A DNA stretch of 64,000 nucleotides from assembly GCA_011772965.1 (NCBI GenBank), contig WVYN01000014.1, positions 65,882 through 129,881 on the forward strand. Reading direction: 5' to 3'. Each line of letters opens with the position of its first letter. Position 1 is the stretch's first letter. This stretch comes from Gammaproteobacteria bacterium (GTDB lineage Bacteria; Pseudomonadota; Gammaproteobacteria; Eutrophobiales; Eutrophobiaceae). Below, in pieces: positions 54,856 to 64,000 of this stretch. The notes beneath the pieces are model-generated. The model searched no databases and was not told where the DNA came from. It saw only the letters and a list, made by a program, of their open reading frames with translations. The position numbers were made by a program, and so were the translations under genes.

Positions 54856-55617
54856 ATGACCCGTGACGCAGAAAAAAAACTTGCCGAGGAACATCGCCCA
54901 GAGGTAATCAGAGAACGCCTGAAGATCCCGGTAAAACAAAACGTGGTATCCGATGCGGTCCTGGGAGGAATAGATGGATGCGTAACCACCTTTGCAGTGG
55001 TATCTGGGGTTGTTGGTGCAGGTTTATCTCCTGTTATCGCGTTGGTGTTGGGGTTTGCCAATCTCATAGCTGATGGCTTCAGCATGGCAATTAGCAATTA
55101 TGAATCCATCAAGGCCTCCAGAGAATTTATACAAAGCCTGCGACTATCTGAACAAGAACATATAGAAAAGATTCCGATTGGTGAATGTGAAGAGATACGC
55201 CAGATATTTAAAAAGAAAGGATTTTCCGGGGAGATACTGGAGAAAATAGTAGACACCATTAGTTCTGATAGGCGCTTATGGATAGATACCATGCTGACTG
55301 AAGAGTATGGAGTCCAGAAAATAGGAAAAGATCCGGTCAAGGCAGCCATTACAACATTCGGTTCATTCCTGTTTGTTGGCTCAATACCCTTAATCCCTTT
55401 CATGCTGCCTGCATTAGAAAAGGGTTCCCAGTTTATATTTAGCGCCTGTCTTGCTGCTTTAATGTTCTTTGCTATCGGCGCAATGAAAAGCCGGGTCTTC
55501 TCCAAACCGGTACTTCGATCCGGTATCAGCACTCTTTTAACAGGTGGTGCAGCCGCAGCGCTGGCTTTTCTAGTGGGCTACTTGTTAAAAACACTCTTTG
55601 AAGTTGCGCCGGTATGA
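54856..55617 (+). CDS. VIT1/CCC1-family iron/manganese transporter
   Basis: A 253-residue membrane protein with five helices. DAVLGGIDGCVTTFAVVSGVVGAGLSP and LGFANLIADGFSMAISNYESIKAS carry the conserved helix 1 and 2 residues; a cytoplasmic helical hairpin (~85-150, rich in Glu) could bind metal, and three helices follow. The family moves Fe2+ or Mn2+ out of the cytosol. Neighbouring FetB-like gene also points to iron export. Its 3' end overlaps the long frame of the VanX gene, but not from the chosen start. Confidence 0.88.
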   Translation: MTRDAEKKLAEEHRPEVIRERLKIPVKQNVVSDAVLGGIDGCVTTFAVVSGVVGAGLSPVIALVLGFANLIADGFSMAISNYESIKASREFIQSLRLSEQEHIEKIPIGECEEIRQIFKKKGFSGEILEKIVDTISSDRRLWIDTMLTEEYGVQKIGKDPVKAAITTFGSFLFVGSIPLIPFMLPALEKGSQFIFSACLAALMFFAIGAMKSRVFSKPVLRSGISTLLTGGAAAALAFLVGYLLKTLFEVAPV

Positions 55618-55654
55618 TGTCCGTTATCTGCCTGGAATGATGACCGGGTATTAT

Positions 55655-56350
55655 ATGAAGAACTTTTTGCCCCTGTTTCTATGTGCAGTGGCTATCCTCA
55701 CGATTGCCTGTGCTGGGAACAGGCAAATCAATACAATCGCAACGATTGATGTATTTGTAAACGTTAAAGAAATTGTCCCTACCGTTCATCTGGATATCCG
55801 ATATTACACAACCCATAATTTTGTTGGTTCAAGAATCAACGGTTACGATTCACCGAAATGCTTCCTTACAAAAGAAGCGGCAATTGCACTCAAGAAGGTT
55901 CAAGAGGAACTTGAACGCAAGCAACAGTCACTGAAGATTTTTGATTGCTATCGGCCGCAGCGGGCTGTCGATCATTTCGTGAGGTGGGCGAAAGATCTGG
56001 CTGACCAGAAAAGGAAAGCTGACTATTACCCCTCAGTTGATAAAAAATACCTGTTCAGGGATGGTTATATTGCCGAAAAATCCGGGCACAGCCGGGGCAG
56101 TACGATTGATCTGACCATCATGGACTTGAATAGCAATCAGGAACTGGACATGGGGACAGGCTTTGATTTTTTTGATCCGCTCTCACACACCATGAATAGT
56201 CACATCAGCCAATCTCAATTAGATAATAGAATGGCCCTGAAATCCGTAATGGAACGATATGGTTTTAAAAATCTTGCGGAAGAATGGTGGCATTTTACGC
56301 TCAAAAACGAACCCTATCCCAACCAGTATTTTGATTTCAGAATTCAGTAA
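55655..56350 (+). CDS. D-alanyl-D-alanine dipeptidase (VanX/DdpX-like), probable lipoprotein
   Basis: A 231-residue zinc dipeptidase. The start at 55655 gives a signal ending LTIACAGN, a possible lipobox. Zinc ligands are in SGHSRGSTIDLTIMD (His and Asp) and EEWWHFTL (catalytic Glu, His), and FDCYRPQRAVDHFVRW is the substrate arginine block. In most bacteria such enzymes hydrolyse D-Ala-D-Ala from cell wall turnover, and it is not evidence of vancomycin resistance without vanHA genes, which are absent. Confidence 0.9.
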   Translation: MKNFLPLFLCAVAILTIACAGNRQINTIATIDVFVNVKEIVPTVHLDIRYYTTHNFVGSRINGYDSPKCFLTKEAAIALKKVQEELERKQQSLKIFDCYRPQRAVDHFVRWAKDLADQKRKADYYPSVDKKYLFRDGYIAEKSGHSRGSTIDLTIMDLNSNQELDMGTGFDFFDPLSHTMNSHISQSQLDNRMALKSVMERYGFKNLAEEWWHFTLKNEPYPNQYFDFRIQ

Positions 56351-56385
56351 TCAAGAAACCAGTCTTTCATGGAAGATACGTTATA

Positions 56386-56755
56386 ATGATGAGTATCATT
56401 TTACAGGGCATTCTCATCAGGCTACTGGCGACGGCCCTGATCGATGGATGGGCGCTTTTACTCAAGTTATTTTTCAAACTACCAACAACTAACTGGGCTA
56501 TGGTAGGTCGATGGGTCGGGCATTTTCATAGCGGCCAGTTCGTGCATTAAGCAATTAACGACGTAGAGCTGGCTGCTGGCAAGAAAGCACTGGGTTGGCT
56601 GACACACTATGTGATTGGAATATTATATGGAGTTGTTTACCTCTGGCTCATTTTGGTAGTTTCAGAACAGACTCCAAACTTGGTTTCTGCAATCATATTC
56701 AGTCTTTTTTAATGGTGGCACCCTGGTTCATTATGCAACCGCTGCAATTTTCTTA
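56386..56755 (+). pseudogene. DUF2938-like membrane protein, internal stop and frameshift
   Basis: From ATG at 56386 the frame reads MMSIILQGILIRLLATALIDGWALLLKLF and WAMVGRWVGHFHSGQFVH, then TAA at 56548-56550, then continues AINDVELAAGKKALGWLTHYVIGILYGVVYLWL, typical of DUF2938. A shift in a T/A run near 56710 precedes VAPWFIMQP, after which the match stops. GAA to TAA is the likely stop mutation. Confidence 0.7.
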
Positions 56756-56760
56756 AACAT

Positions 56761-56787
56761 AAAGGCCGCTTAAGGGCGGCCTTTTTT
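56761..56787. terminator. strong terminator between the DUF2938 remnant and mdh
   Basis: AAAGGCCGC (56761-56769) pairs perfectly with GCGGCCTTT (56776-56784). T residues follow on the plus strand, and the 5' A run serves on the minus strand, so it can act for both directions; mdh ends 15 bases away. Confidence 0.8.
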
Positions 56788-56801
56788 ACGAATAAAAAGT
56801 C

Positions 56802-57782
56802 TTACTTCAACATGCTGGCGACCATGTCCTTTTCTTCTTCCAGTTCCTTTTGCGTGGCGTCCATCTTGCCACGACTGAAGTCATCAATCTCCAGTCCCTG
56901 GACAATGGAATACTTTCCATCCTTGCAGGTGACTGGGAAGGAATACATCAGACCTTCCGGGATGCCATAACTGCCATCACTGGGCACTGCCATGCTGACC
57001 CAGTCGTCTTTCGGGGTTCCCATCACCCAGTCGTGTATGTGATTGATCGCACCGTTGGCCGCAGAGGCGGCACTGGAAGCACCGCGCGCAGCGATGATCT
57101 CGGCACCACGCTTGGCGACGCGGGGAATGTATTCTTTTTCATACCAGCCAGAATCAATCAGATCTCTCGCCGGCTTGCCATCCACGGTGCAGTGACTGAT
57201 GTCCGGATACTGGGTCGTAGAATGGTTCCCCCAGATGGTCATCTTCTTAATATCACGGACGTCCGAACCGGTTTTCGCAGCCAGTTGTGCCAGCGCCCGG
57301 TTATGGTCTAGCCGGGTCAGCGCCGTGAAGTTTCTTGGATTAAGATCCGGAGCGCTGACCATGGCGGTGTGGGCATTGGTGTTGGCCGGGTTACCCACGA
57401 CCACGACTTTCACATCTCGGCTGGCATTTTTATTCAGTGCTTCACCCTGCACTTTGAAGATGCCGCCATTGGCTTCCAGCAGGTCACTGCGTTCCATGCC
57501 CGGCCCGCGCGGCTTGGAACCGACCAGCAGGGCATATTCAATGTCCTTGAAGGCCGCATTGGCATCATCGGTTAACACATACTCCGAGACCAGTGGAAAT
57601 GCGCAATCGTCAATTTCCATGGCGACACCTTCCAGTGCCTTCATGGCGGGGGTGATTTCCAGCAATTGCAGGATGAGTGGCTGGTCCTTGCCCAGCATTT
57701 CACCGGAAGCAATCCGAAACAATAATGAATAGCCGATCTGGCCAGCGGCACCTGTAACCGCTACACGAACGGGTGACTTCAT
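56802..57782 (-). CDS. mdh: malate dehydrogenase
   Basis: NAD-dependent oxidation of malate to oxaloacetate in the TCA cycle. The 326-residue product belongs to the longer cytosolic-type group: [25 protein letters not shown] at the start, [31 protein letters not shown] with the catalytic Asp and Arg, and [13 protein letters not shown] with the catalytic His. It is on the minus strand 48 bases after gltA. Confidence 0.97.
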   Translation of the reverse strand: MKSPVRVAVTGAAGQIGYSLLFRIASGEMLGKDQPLILQLLEITPAMKALEGVAMEIDDCAFPLVSEYVLTDDANAAFKDIEYALLVGSKPRGPGMERSDLLEANGGIFKVQGEALNKNASRDVKVVVVGNPANTNAHTAMVSAPDLNPRNFTALTRLDHNRALAQLAAKTGSDVRDIKKMTIWGNHSTTQYPDISHCTVDGKPARDLIDSGWYEKEYIPRVAKRGAEIIAARGASSAASAANGAINHIHDWVMGTPKDDWVSMAVPSDGSYGIPEGLMYSFPVTCKDGKYSIVQGLEIDDFSRGKMDATQKELEEEKDMVASMLK

Positions 57783-57830
57783 AACTTTTGCTCCTTCTCA
57801 ATCATCTTGTCATTTAAAAAATAATATATG

Positions 57831-59129
57831 TTACCTGCCCCGTTTATCCATCGGGACGTAATCTCTGGTTTGCTCGCCGATATACAACTGGCGGGGCCTA
57901 CCGATCCGGAAATCCGGGTCTTCCATCATTTCCAGCCACTGTGTTATCCAGCCGGCCGACCGCGATAGCGCAAACATAACCGTGTACATGGTGGTAGGAA
58001 TGCCCAGTGCCTTGAGGATGATGCCGGAATAAAAATCGACGTTGGGGTACAGCTTGCGCTCGATGAAATATTCATCTTTCAAGGCAATGTCCTCGAGTTC
58101 CATGGCTATATTGAATAAGGGCTGGTCCACGGTATCGATCTCTTCCAGGAGATCATGACAGACCTTGCGAATGATCTTGGCCCTGGGATCGTAATTTTTA
58201 TAGACGCGGTGGCCGAAGCCCATCAGGCGAAAAGGATCGTCCTTGTCCTTAGCCCGGGCAATGAACTGTGGGATATTCTTCGGGTCCTCGATCTCACCCA
58301 GCATGCGCAGCACGGCCTCGTTGGCACCGCCGTGCGCCCTGCCCCACAGCGTCACGATACCGGCCGCGATGCAGGCAAACGGGTTGGCCTCGGCACTGCC
58401 CGACAGGCGCACAGTCGAGGTCGAGGCATTCTGTTCGTGATCGGCATGCAGGATCATCAGCAGATCCAATGCCCGTATGGCGGTCTCATTGGGTACGTAG
58501 GGGCGATTGGGTAATGAAAACATCATGTTCAGGAAATTCTCGATATAACCCAGATCATCCCTGGAATATACAAACGGATGGCCCATGGCGTGTTTGTAAC
58601 AGTGCGCGGCCAGGATCGGCATCTTGGCGATCACGCGCTTGGCCGTCAGGTCCCGGTCCTCGGGATCATTAATGTCGAGGGCCTCGTGATAGTAGGACGA
58701 CAAGGCGCCGGTGATGCCGATCAGTATCGACATGGGATGGGCATCATATCGGTAACCGGTATAAAACCTCTCCAGGTGCTCGTGCACCAGGTTGCGGCGG
58801 CCCAATTCCTGTCTGAAATCATCGAACTGGGTCTTTGTCGGCAGCTCCCCGTAGAGCAGCAGGTAACATACCTCCAGGTAATTGCTGTGTTTAGCCAGTT
58901 GCTCAATCGGGTAACCACGATGCAGGAGAATACCCTTTTCGCCGTCGAGGTAAGTGATTGCGCTCCGGCAGGAAGCGGTCGTTAAAAAGCCGGGATCAAA
59001 AGTAAACATGCCCAGCTCGCTATAGAGGTGCTTGGTATCGATGACCGGTGCACCATAAGTGCCCTCCAGCACCGGACACTCAATTTTTTTCCCCGTTTTA
59101 TTGTCTATGATTGTTACCGTGTCAGGCAT
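57831..59129 (-). CDS. gltA: citrate synthase, type II
   Basis: Condenses acetyl-CoA with oxaloacetate. The start at 59129 ([15 protein letters not shown]) gives 432 residues, as in the hexameric NADH-sensitive type; the frame runs 105 codons further but without family match. Active-site blocks: [15 protein letters not shown] (first His), [14 protein letters not shown] (second His) and the aspartate in PNVDFYSGI. It is divergent from sucA with a 293-base gap which should hold both promoters; I see no clear operator there. Confidence 0.97.
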   Translation of the reverse strand: MPDTVTIIDNKTGKKIECPVLEGTYGAPVIDTKHLYSELGMFTFDPGFLTTASCRSAITYLDGEKGILLHRGYPIEQLAKHSNYLEVCYLLLYGELPTKTQFDDFRQELGRRNLVHEHLERFYTGYRYDAHPMSILIGITGALSSYYHEALDINDPEDRDLTAKRVIAKMPILAAHCYKHAMGHPFVYSRDDLGYIENFLNMMFSLPNRPYVPNETAIRALDLLMILHADHEQNASTSTVRLSGSAEANPFACIAAGIVTLWGRAHGGANEAVLRMLGEIEDPKNIPQFIARAKDKDDPFRLMGFGHRVYKNYDPRAKIIRKVCHDLLEEIDTVDQPLFNIAMELEDIALKDEYFIERKLYPNVDFYSGIILKALGIPTTMYTVMFALSRSAGWITQWLEMMEDPDFRIGRPRQLYIGEQTRDYVPMDKRGR

Positions 59130-59422
59130 TCGGTATTCCCCCAAGGCTGTTGGAATAGTTTGAAATAAGCCGTTTTTATAATTGTAATTTTTCAGGATAC
59201 CGCTCATTATGGCATTGCAGCAAGACTGGGGACTGTGATAGACAAAAATTCCGCACTTTGCACTTTGTCTCCCGTTGGTTGTCAGAACAAGCAGGAAAGA
59301 CACTTGAATGGGTAACCGGAACTTACTGAAATACTGAGGATAATTAAGTAAAATTTGGCCTTGATAAGCGTGATTTCGGCTAAACTTTGTCCACCCATTA
59401 CATAAACGCGCTACAACAAATA

Positions 59423-62305
59423 ATGGAAAACAAGAAATCATCACCGCTGTTCAGTGGCAATGGCGGGTTCATTGAAACCCTCTACGAAACCTATCTGGAA
59501 GACCCGGCCAGCGTCCCGGCCCAGTGGCGGCAGTATTTTTCAACTTTACAAAACGAAGAGCCTTCCCAGGAACCGGAGGTCTCTCATAAAGCCGTGCGTG
59601 CCAGTATCACCAGGACTACCCGTAAACCCCGGCACTGGGCGACTGTGCGTAAACCTGAGCCGAAGGCTGTGCCCTCGGCCACAGAAAGCATCGACCACCA
59701 AAAACAGGTGGCCGTGTTGCAGCTCATCAATGCCCACCGCTTTCTCGGACACCGTCAGGCAGAACTGGACCCACTGCAACAGTATGAACGCCCTAATGTC
59801 CAGGAGCTAGATCCTGCATACCATGGGCTAGCCGAACAGGATCTCGACAAGACCTTTAACATCGGCTCCCTGCAACAGGCGCAATCTGAAATGAGGTTGC
59901 GCGATATTATTAACGTCATCAAGACCACGTATTGCCGGACCATCGGTGCAGAGTACATGCACATTAATGAAACCGAACAAAAACGCTGGATTCAGCAACG
60001 CCTCGAATCCTGTTGCGCCATACCCGATTTCACCCCGGAAAAACGCCGGAGAATCCTGGAGCGTGTCATCGCTGCAAATTCTCTGGAGGAATACCTGCAC
60101 ACCAAGTATGTCGGTCAAAAGCGCTTCTCACTGGAAGGCGGCGAAACCCTGATTCCACTACTCGACGAAATACTGAAAGACAGCGGCCGCCAGGAAATCC
60201 GGGAAGTGGTTGTTGGTATGGCTCATAGGGGGAGACTGAACGTGCTGGTAAACACTATCGGCAAGCTCCCGGGCGATCTGTTTGGTGAATTCGAGGGTAA
60301 GAACAACTCGGACAATGGCTCGGGTTCCGGAGATGTAAAGTATCACCTTGGATACTCCTCGGACATCAATACCAAGGCCGGCCCTGTTCACCTGACCCTG
60401 TCCTTCAATCCATCACACCTGGAGATCATTGATCCGGTAGTTGAGGGTTCTGTCCGTGCCCGCCAGGATCGGCGCCGGGATTATGAGCGCAACCAGGTCC
60501 TGCCGGTGCTTATACATGGTGACGCGGCCTTTGCCGGACAGGGCGTAGTTATGGAAACCCTCAATCTGTCGCAGACGCGCGGTTTCTCTACCGGTGGTAC
60601 CGTACACATTATTGTCAATAACCAGATTGGGTTCACAACTAGTGATCCGCTGGATTCCCGCTCGACGCTGTATTGCACCGACGTGGCCAAGGTGGTTCAG
60701 GCACCCATCTTTCATGTCAATGCCGATGACCCGGAGGCAATAGTTTTCATTGCTAAGCTGGCGCTGGATTTCCGTATGGAATTCAATAAGGACGTGATCA
60801 TCGATATGATCTGTTACCGCAAACACGGACATAGTGAAGCTGATGAGCCGGCAGCTACACAACCGATCATGTACCAGGCGATTCGCAAGCATCCGGGTGT
60901 GCGCGACATTTACACGGAAAAACTCATTCATGAAGGCGTCGTTACCGAGGAAGATGTCAATCACATCATGGAAAACTACATTAAGTCACTCGAAGCAGGT
61001 CAAAGCGTCGCCGGGCCACGTGCCGAAAATATCAGTCAGGAATTTGCGATCGATTATTCACCATATAAGGGCACCCAATGGGATGTGATTCTCAACTCTA
61101 ATATCACTACTGACACACTCCAGCGTTTGGCGGAAAAAGTGACAACCATTCCAGAAAATTTCAAATTGCATCCCACAGTCAAGCGTATCGTTGATAACCG
61201 CCTGAAGATGAGCAAGGGTGAAATGAACATGGACTGGGGCTTTGCCGAGACCATGGCCTATGCCACCATGCTCGATGCGGGTATCCCGGTAAGAATCTCC
61301 GGACAGGACAGCAGCCGCGGTACTTTTTTTCATCGCCATGCCGTGTTGCATGATTGCGAAACTGGAGAAACTTTCCTGCCCCTGCAACACATTAAGGAAA
61401 AACAGGCCAATTTTCTGATTATCAATTCCACCTTATCGGAAGAGGCCGTACTGGCCTTTGAATACGGCTACAGCAGCTCGGCCCCGGAATCACTGGTGAT
61501 CTGGGAGGCCCAGTTCGGTGATTTTGCCAATGGCGCCCAGGTGGTCATTGACCAGTTCCTCAGTTCATCCGAGGCGAAATGGGGCCGCTATTGCGGGCTC
61601 GTTACATTCCTGCCGCATGGTTATGATGGCCAGGGTCCGGAACATTCCTCGGCAAGACTGGAACGCTACCTGCAACTCTGCGCCGAGGAAAACATGCAGA
61701 TCTGCTATCCCAGCACTGCGGGACAGATGTTTCATATGCTGAGACGACAGATGATGCGTCCTTACCGTAAACCGCTCATCGTCATGAGCCCGAAGAGTCT
61801 GCTCAGACACAAGCTGTCGACGACACCAATAGAAGAGATCGTAACCGGGAGGTTCCAGACAGTCCTCCCCGAGGCCGAACCACTCGATCACAGTGAAGTC
61901 ACGCGTTTGCTGTTCTGTTCCGGCAAGGTTTACTATGATCTGGTTGAAGCGCGGCGTGAAAATGAAATTGATAATATTGCCATCGCCCGAATTGAACAGT
62001 TGTATCCTTTCCCGCAAGACAAGGTAAAACGAATCATCAGCGGGTATGAAAACCTGAAAGAGATTGTCTGGGTCCAGGAAGAACCCAAGAACCAGGGCAG
62101 TTGGTATTACATGCAATCCCGTTCCACCATGCTGGGATGCATTAATGATCATCATACCTTCGGTTACGTGGGACGGCCCTACTCCGCCTCGCCTGCTGTG
62201 GGTTATATGCACAAACACATCGAGCAGCAGAAACAGCTCGTGAGTGACGCCTTGCAACTCGACAAGCTGGAGGTAGCCAATCGTAAAAACGTGATTGGTG
62301 CCTGA
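59423..62305 (+). CDS. sucA: 2-oxoglutarate dehydrogenase E1
   Basis: Thiamine-diphosphate subunit that decarboxylates 2-oxoglutarate. From ATG 59423 the product has 960 residues: N-terminal [33 protein letters not shown] contacts E2, [13 protein letters not shown] and [18 protein letters not shown] form the ThDP site, and [10 protein letters not shown] and [13 protein letters not shown] are late blocks. A TTG at 59387 would add 12 residues. No good ribosome site stands before either. First gene of sucA-sucB-lpd. Confidence 0.96.
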   Translation: MENKKSSPLFSGNGGFIETLYETYLEDPASVPAQWRQYFSTLQNEEPSQEPEVSHKAVRASITRTTRKPRHWATVRKPEPKAVPSATESIDHQKQVAVLQLINAHRFLGHRQAELDPLQQYERPNVQELDPAYHGLAEQDLDKTFNIGSLQQAQSEMRLRDIINVIKTTYCRTIGAEYMHINETEQKRWIQQRLESCCAIPDFTPEKRRRILERVIAANSLEEYLHTKYVGQKRFSLEGGETLIPLLDEILKDSGRQEIREVVVGMAHRGRLNVLVNTIGKLPGDLFGEFEGKNNSDNGSGSGDVKYHLGYSSDINTKAGPVHLTLSFNPSHLEIIDPVVEGSVRARQDRRRDYERNQVLPVLIHGDAAFAGQGVVMETLNLSQTRGFSTGGTVHIIVNNQIGFTTSDPLDSRSTLYCTDVAKVVQAPIFHVNADDPEAIVFIAKLALDFRMEFNKDVIIDMICYRKHGHSEADEPAATQPIMYQAIRKHPGVRDIYTEKLIHEGVVTEEDVNHIMENYIKSLEAGQSVAGPRAENISQEFAIDYSPYKGTQWDVILNSNITTDTLQRLAEKVTTIPENFKLHPTVKRIVDNRLKMSKGEMNMDWGFAETMAYATMLDAGIPVRISGQDSSRGTFFHRHAVLHDCETGETFLPLQHIKEKQANFLIINSTLSEEAVLAFEYGYSSSAPESLVIWEAQFGDFANGAQVVIDQFLSSSEAKWGRYCGLVTFLPHGYDGQGPEHSSARLERYLQLCAEENMQICYPSTAGQMFHMLRRQMMRPYRKPLIVMSPKSLLRHKLSTTPIEEIVTGRFQTVLPEAEPLDHSEVTRLLFCSGKVYYDLVEARRENEIDNIAIARIEQLYPFPQDKVKRIISGYENLKEIVWVQEEPKNQGSWYYMQSRSTMLGCINDHHTFGYVGRPYSASPAVGYMHKHIEQQKQLVSDALQLDKLEVANRKNVIGA

Positions 62306-62364
62306 CGCTGCAATGCCTTTTAACCTCTTTTCAGTTAAGCCAATATAATCCAGGAGAATACAGC

Positions 62365-64000
<1,636 letters not shown>

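Noticed and set aside
55655-56350. VanX-like gene as a vancomycin-resistance locus
   Set aside because: No vanH, vanA or vanRS genes nearby; such dipeptidases serve cell wall turnover in many Gram-negative bacteria.
57831-59444. 537-residue version of gltA
   Set aside because: The extra 105 residues are not citrate synthase-like and would cover the sucA promoter region; start set at 59129.

Overview
The window reads as chromosomal DNA of a gammaproteobacterium. Housekeeping gene order (alaC-hom-thrC, rpfE-recJ-prfB-lysS, nth next to rnfE, gltA divergent from sucA-sucB-lpd, mpl with a LON-domain gene) and protein types (type II citrate synthase, PutA without a DNA-binding domain, PrmB, HtpG, RppH) all fit that class. 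A SoxCD pair and a peptide-metallophore cluster point to a free-living or symbiotic sulfur-oxidising lineage exposed to metals; genus cannot be given from sequence alone.

Layout. 1-5.4 kb: end of an alpha/beta hydrolase, argG, a frameshifted CPA1 antiporter, then a minus-strand cluster hvfA-hvfB-hvfC-doxX that should make a copper-binding RiPP with five EG(K/H)CG motifs. 5.6-14.9 kb: one minus-strand block alaC-hom-thrC-rpfE-recJ-prfB-lysS; prfB carries the classic programmed +1 frameshift. 15-17.3 kb: nitrilase-family amidase and tldD. 17.5-27.3 kb: a membrane diguanylate cyclase, an MFS carrier and aroC, then a 3.7 kb accessory patch (multicopper oxidase remnant, TlpA-like thioredoxin, soxD, soxC, broken pentapeptide gene) lying between aroC and prmB, followed by a GAF/HD-GYP protein. 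27.5-35.9 kb: htpG with a heat-shock type promoter and palindrome, a TPR lipoprotein, mutS, an ABC ATPase remnant, fdxA and a PP2C/FHA pair. 35.9-41.7 kb: DUF1841, nth, a lone rnfE, an HU-like protein, and a tightly coupled three-gene operon (GCS2-type ligase, M14-type deacylase, GlnD-like nucleotidyltransferase) for which I know no described function. 41.7-49 kb: HAD phosphatase, FAH-family hydrolase, LON-domain protein, mpl, membrane protein, nspC, secreted protein, rppH, HAD-IB phosphatase. 49-56.8 kb: putA, a headless small heat-shock gene, DUF924, AhpD-like, FetB-like, DCC fragment, VIT1/CCC1-like, VanX-like, decayed DUF2938. 56.8-64 kb: mdh, gltA and the 2-oxoglutarate dehydrogenase operon, running off the end inside lpd.

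How the genes work together. The right end is a TCA block. The hvf cluster is a self-contained pathway: secreted precursor, MNIO enzyme, partner protein and membrane DoxX protein. Small single-base breaks recur (antiporter, pentapeptide, oxidase remnant, DUF2938, ABC ATPase); some sit beside G or A runs, so assembly error must be excluded before calling all of them decay. No rRNA, tRNA, CRISPR array, transposase or phage gene was recognised.
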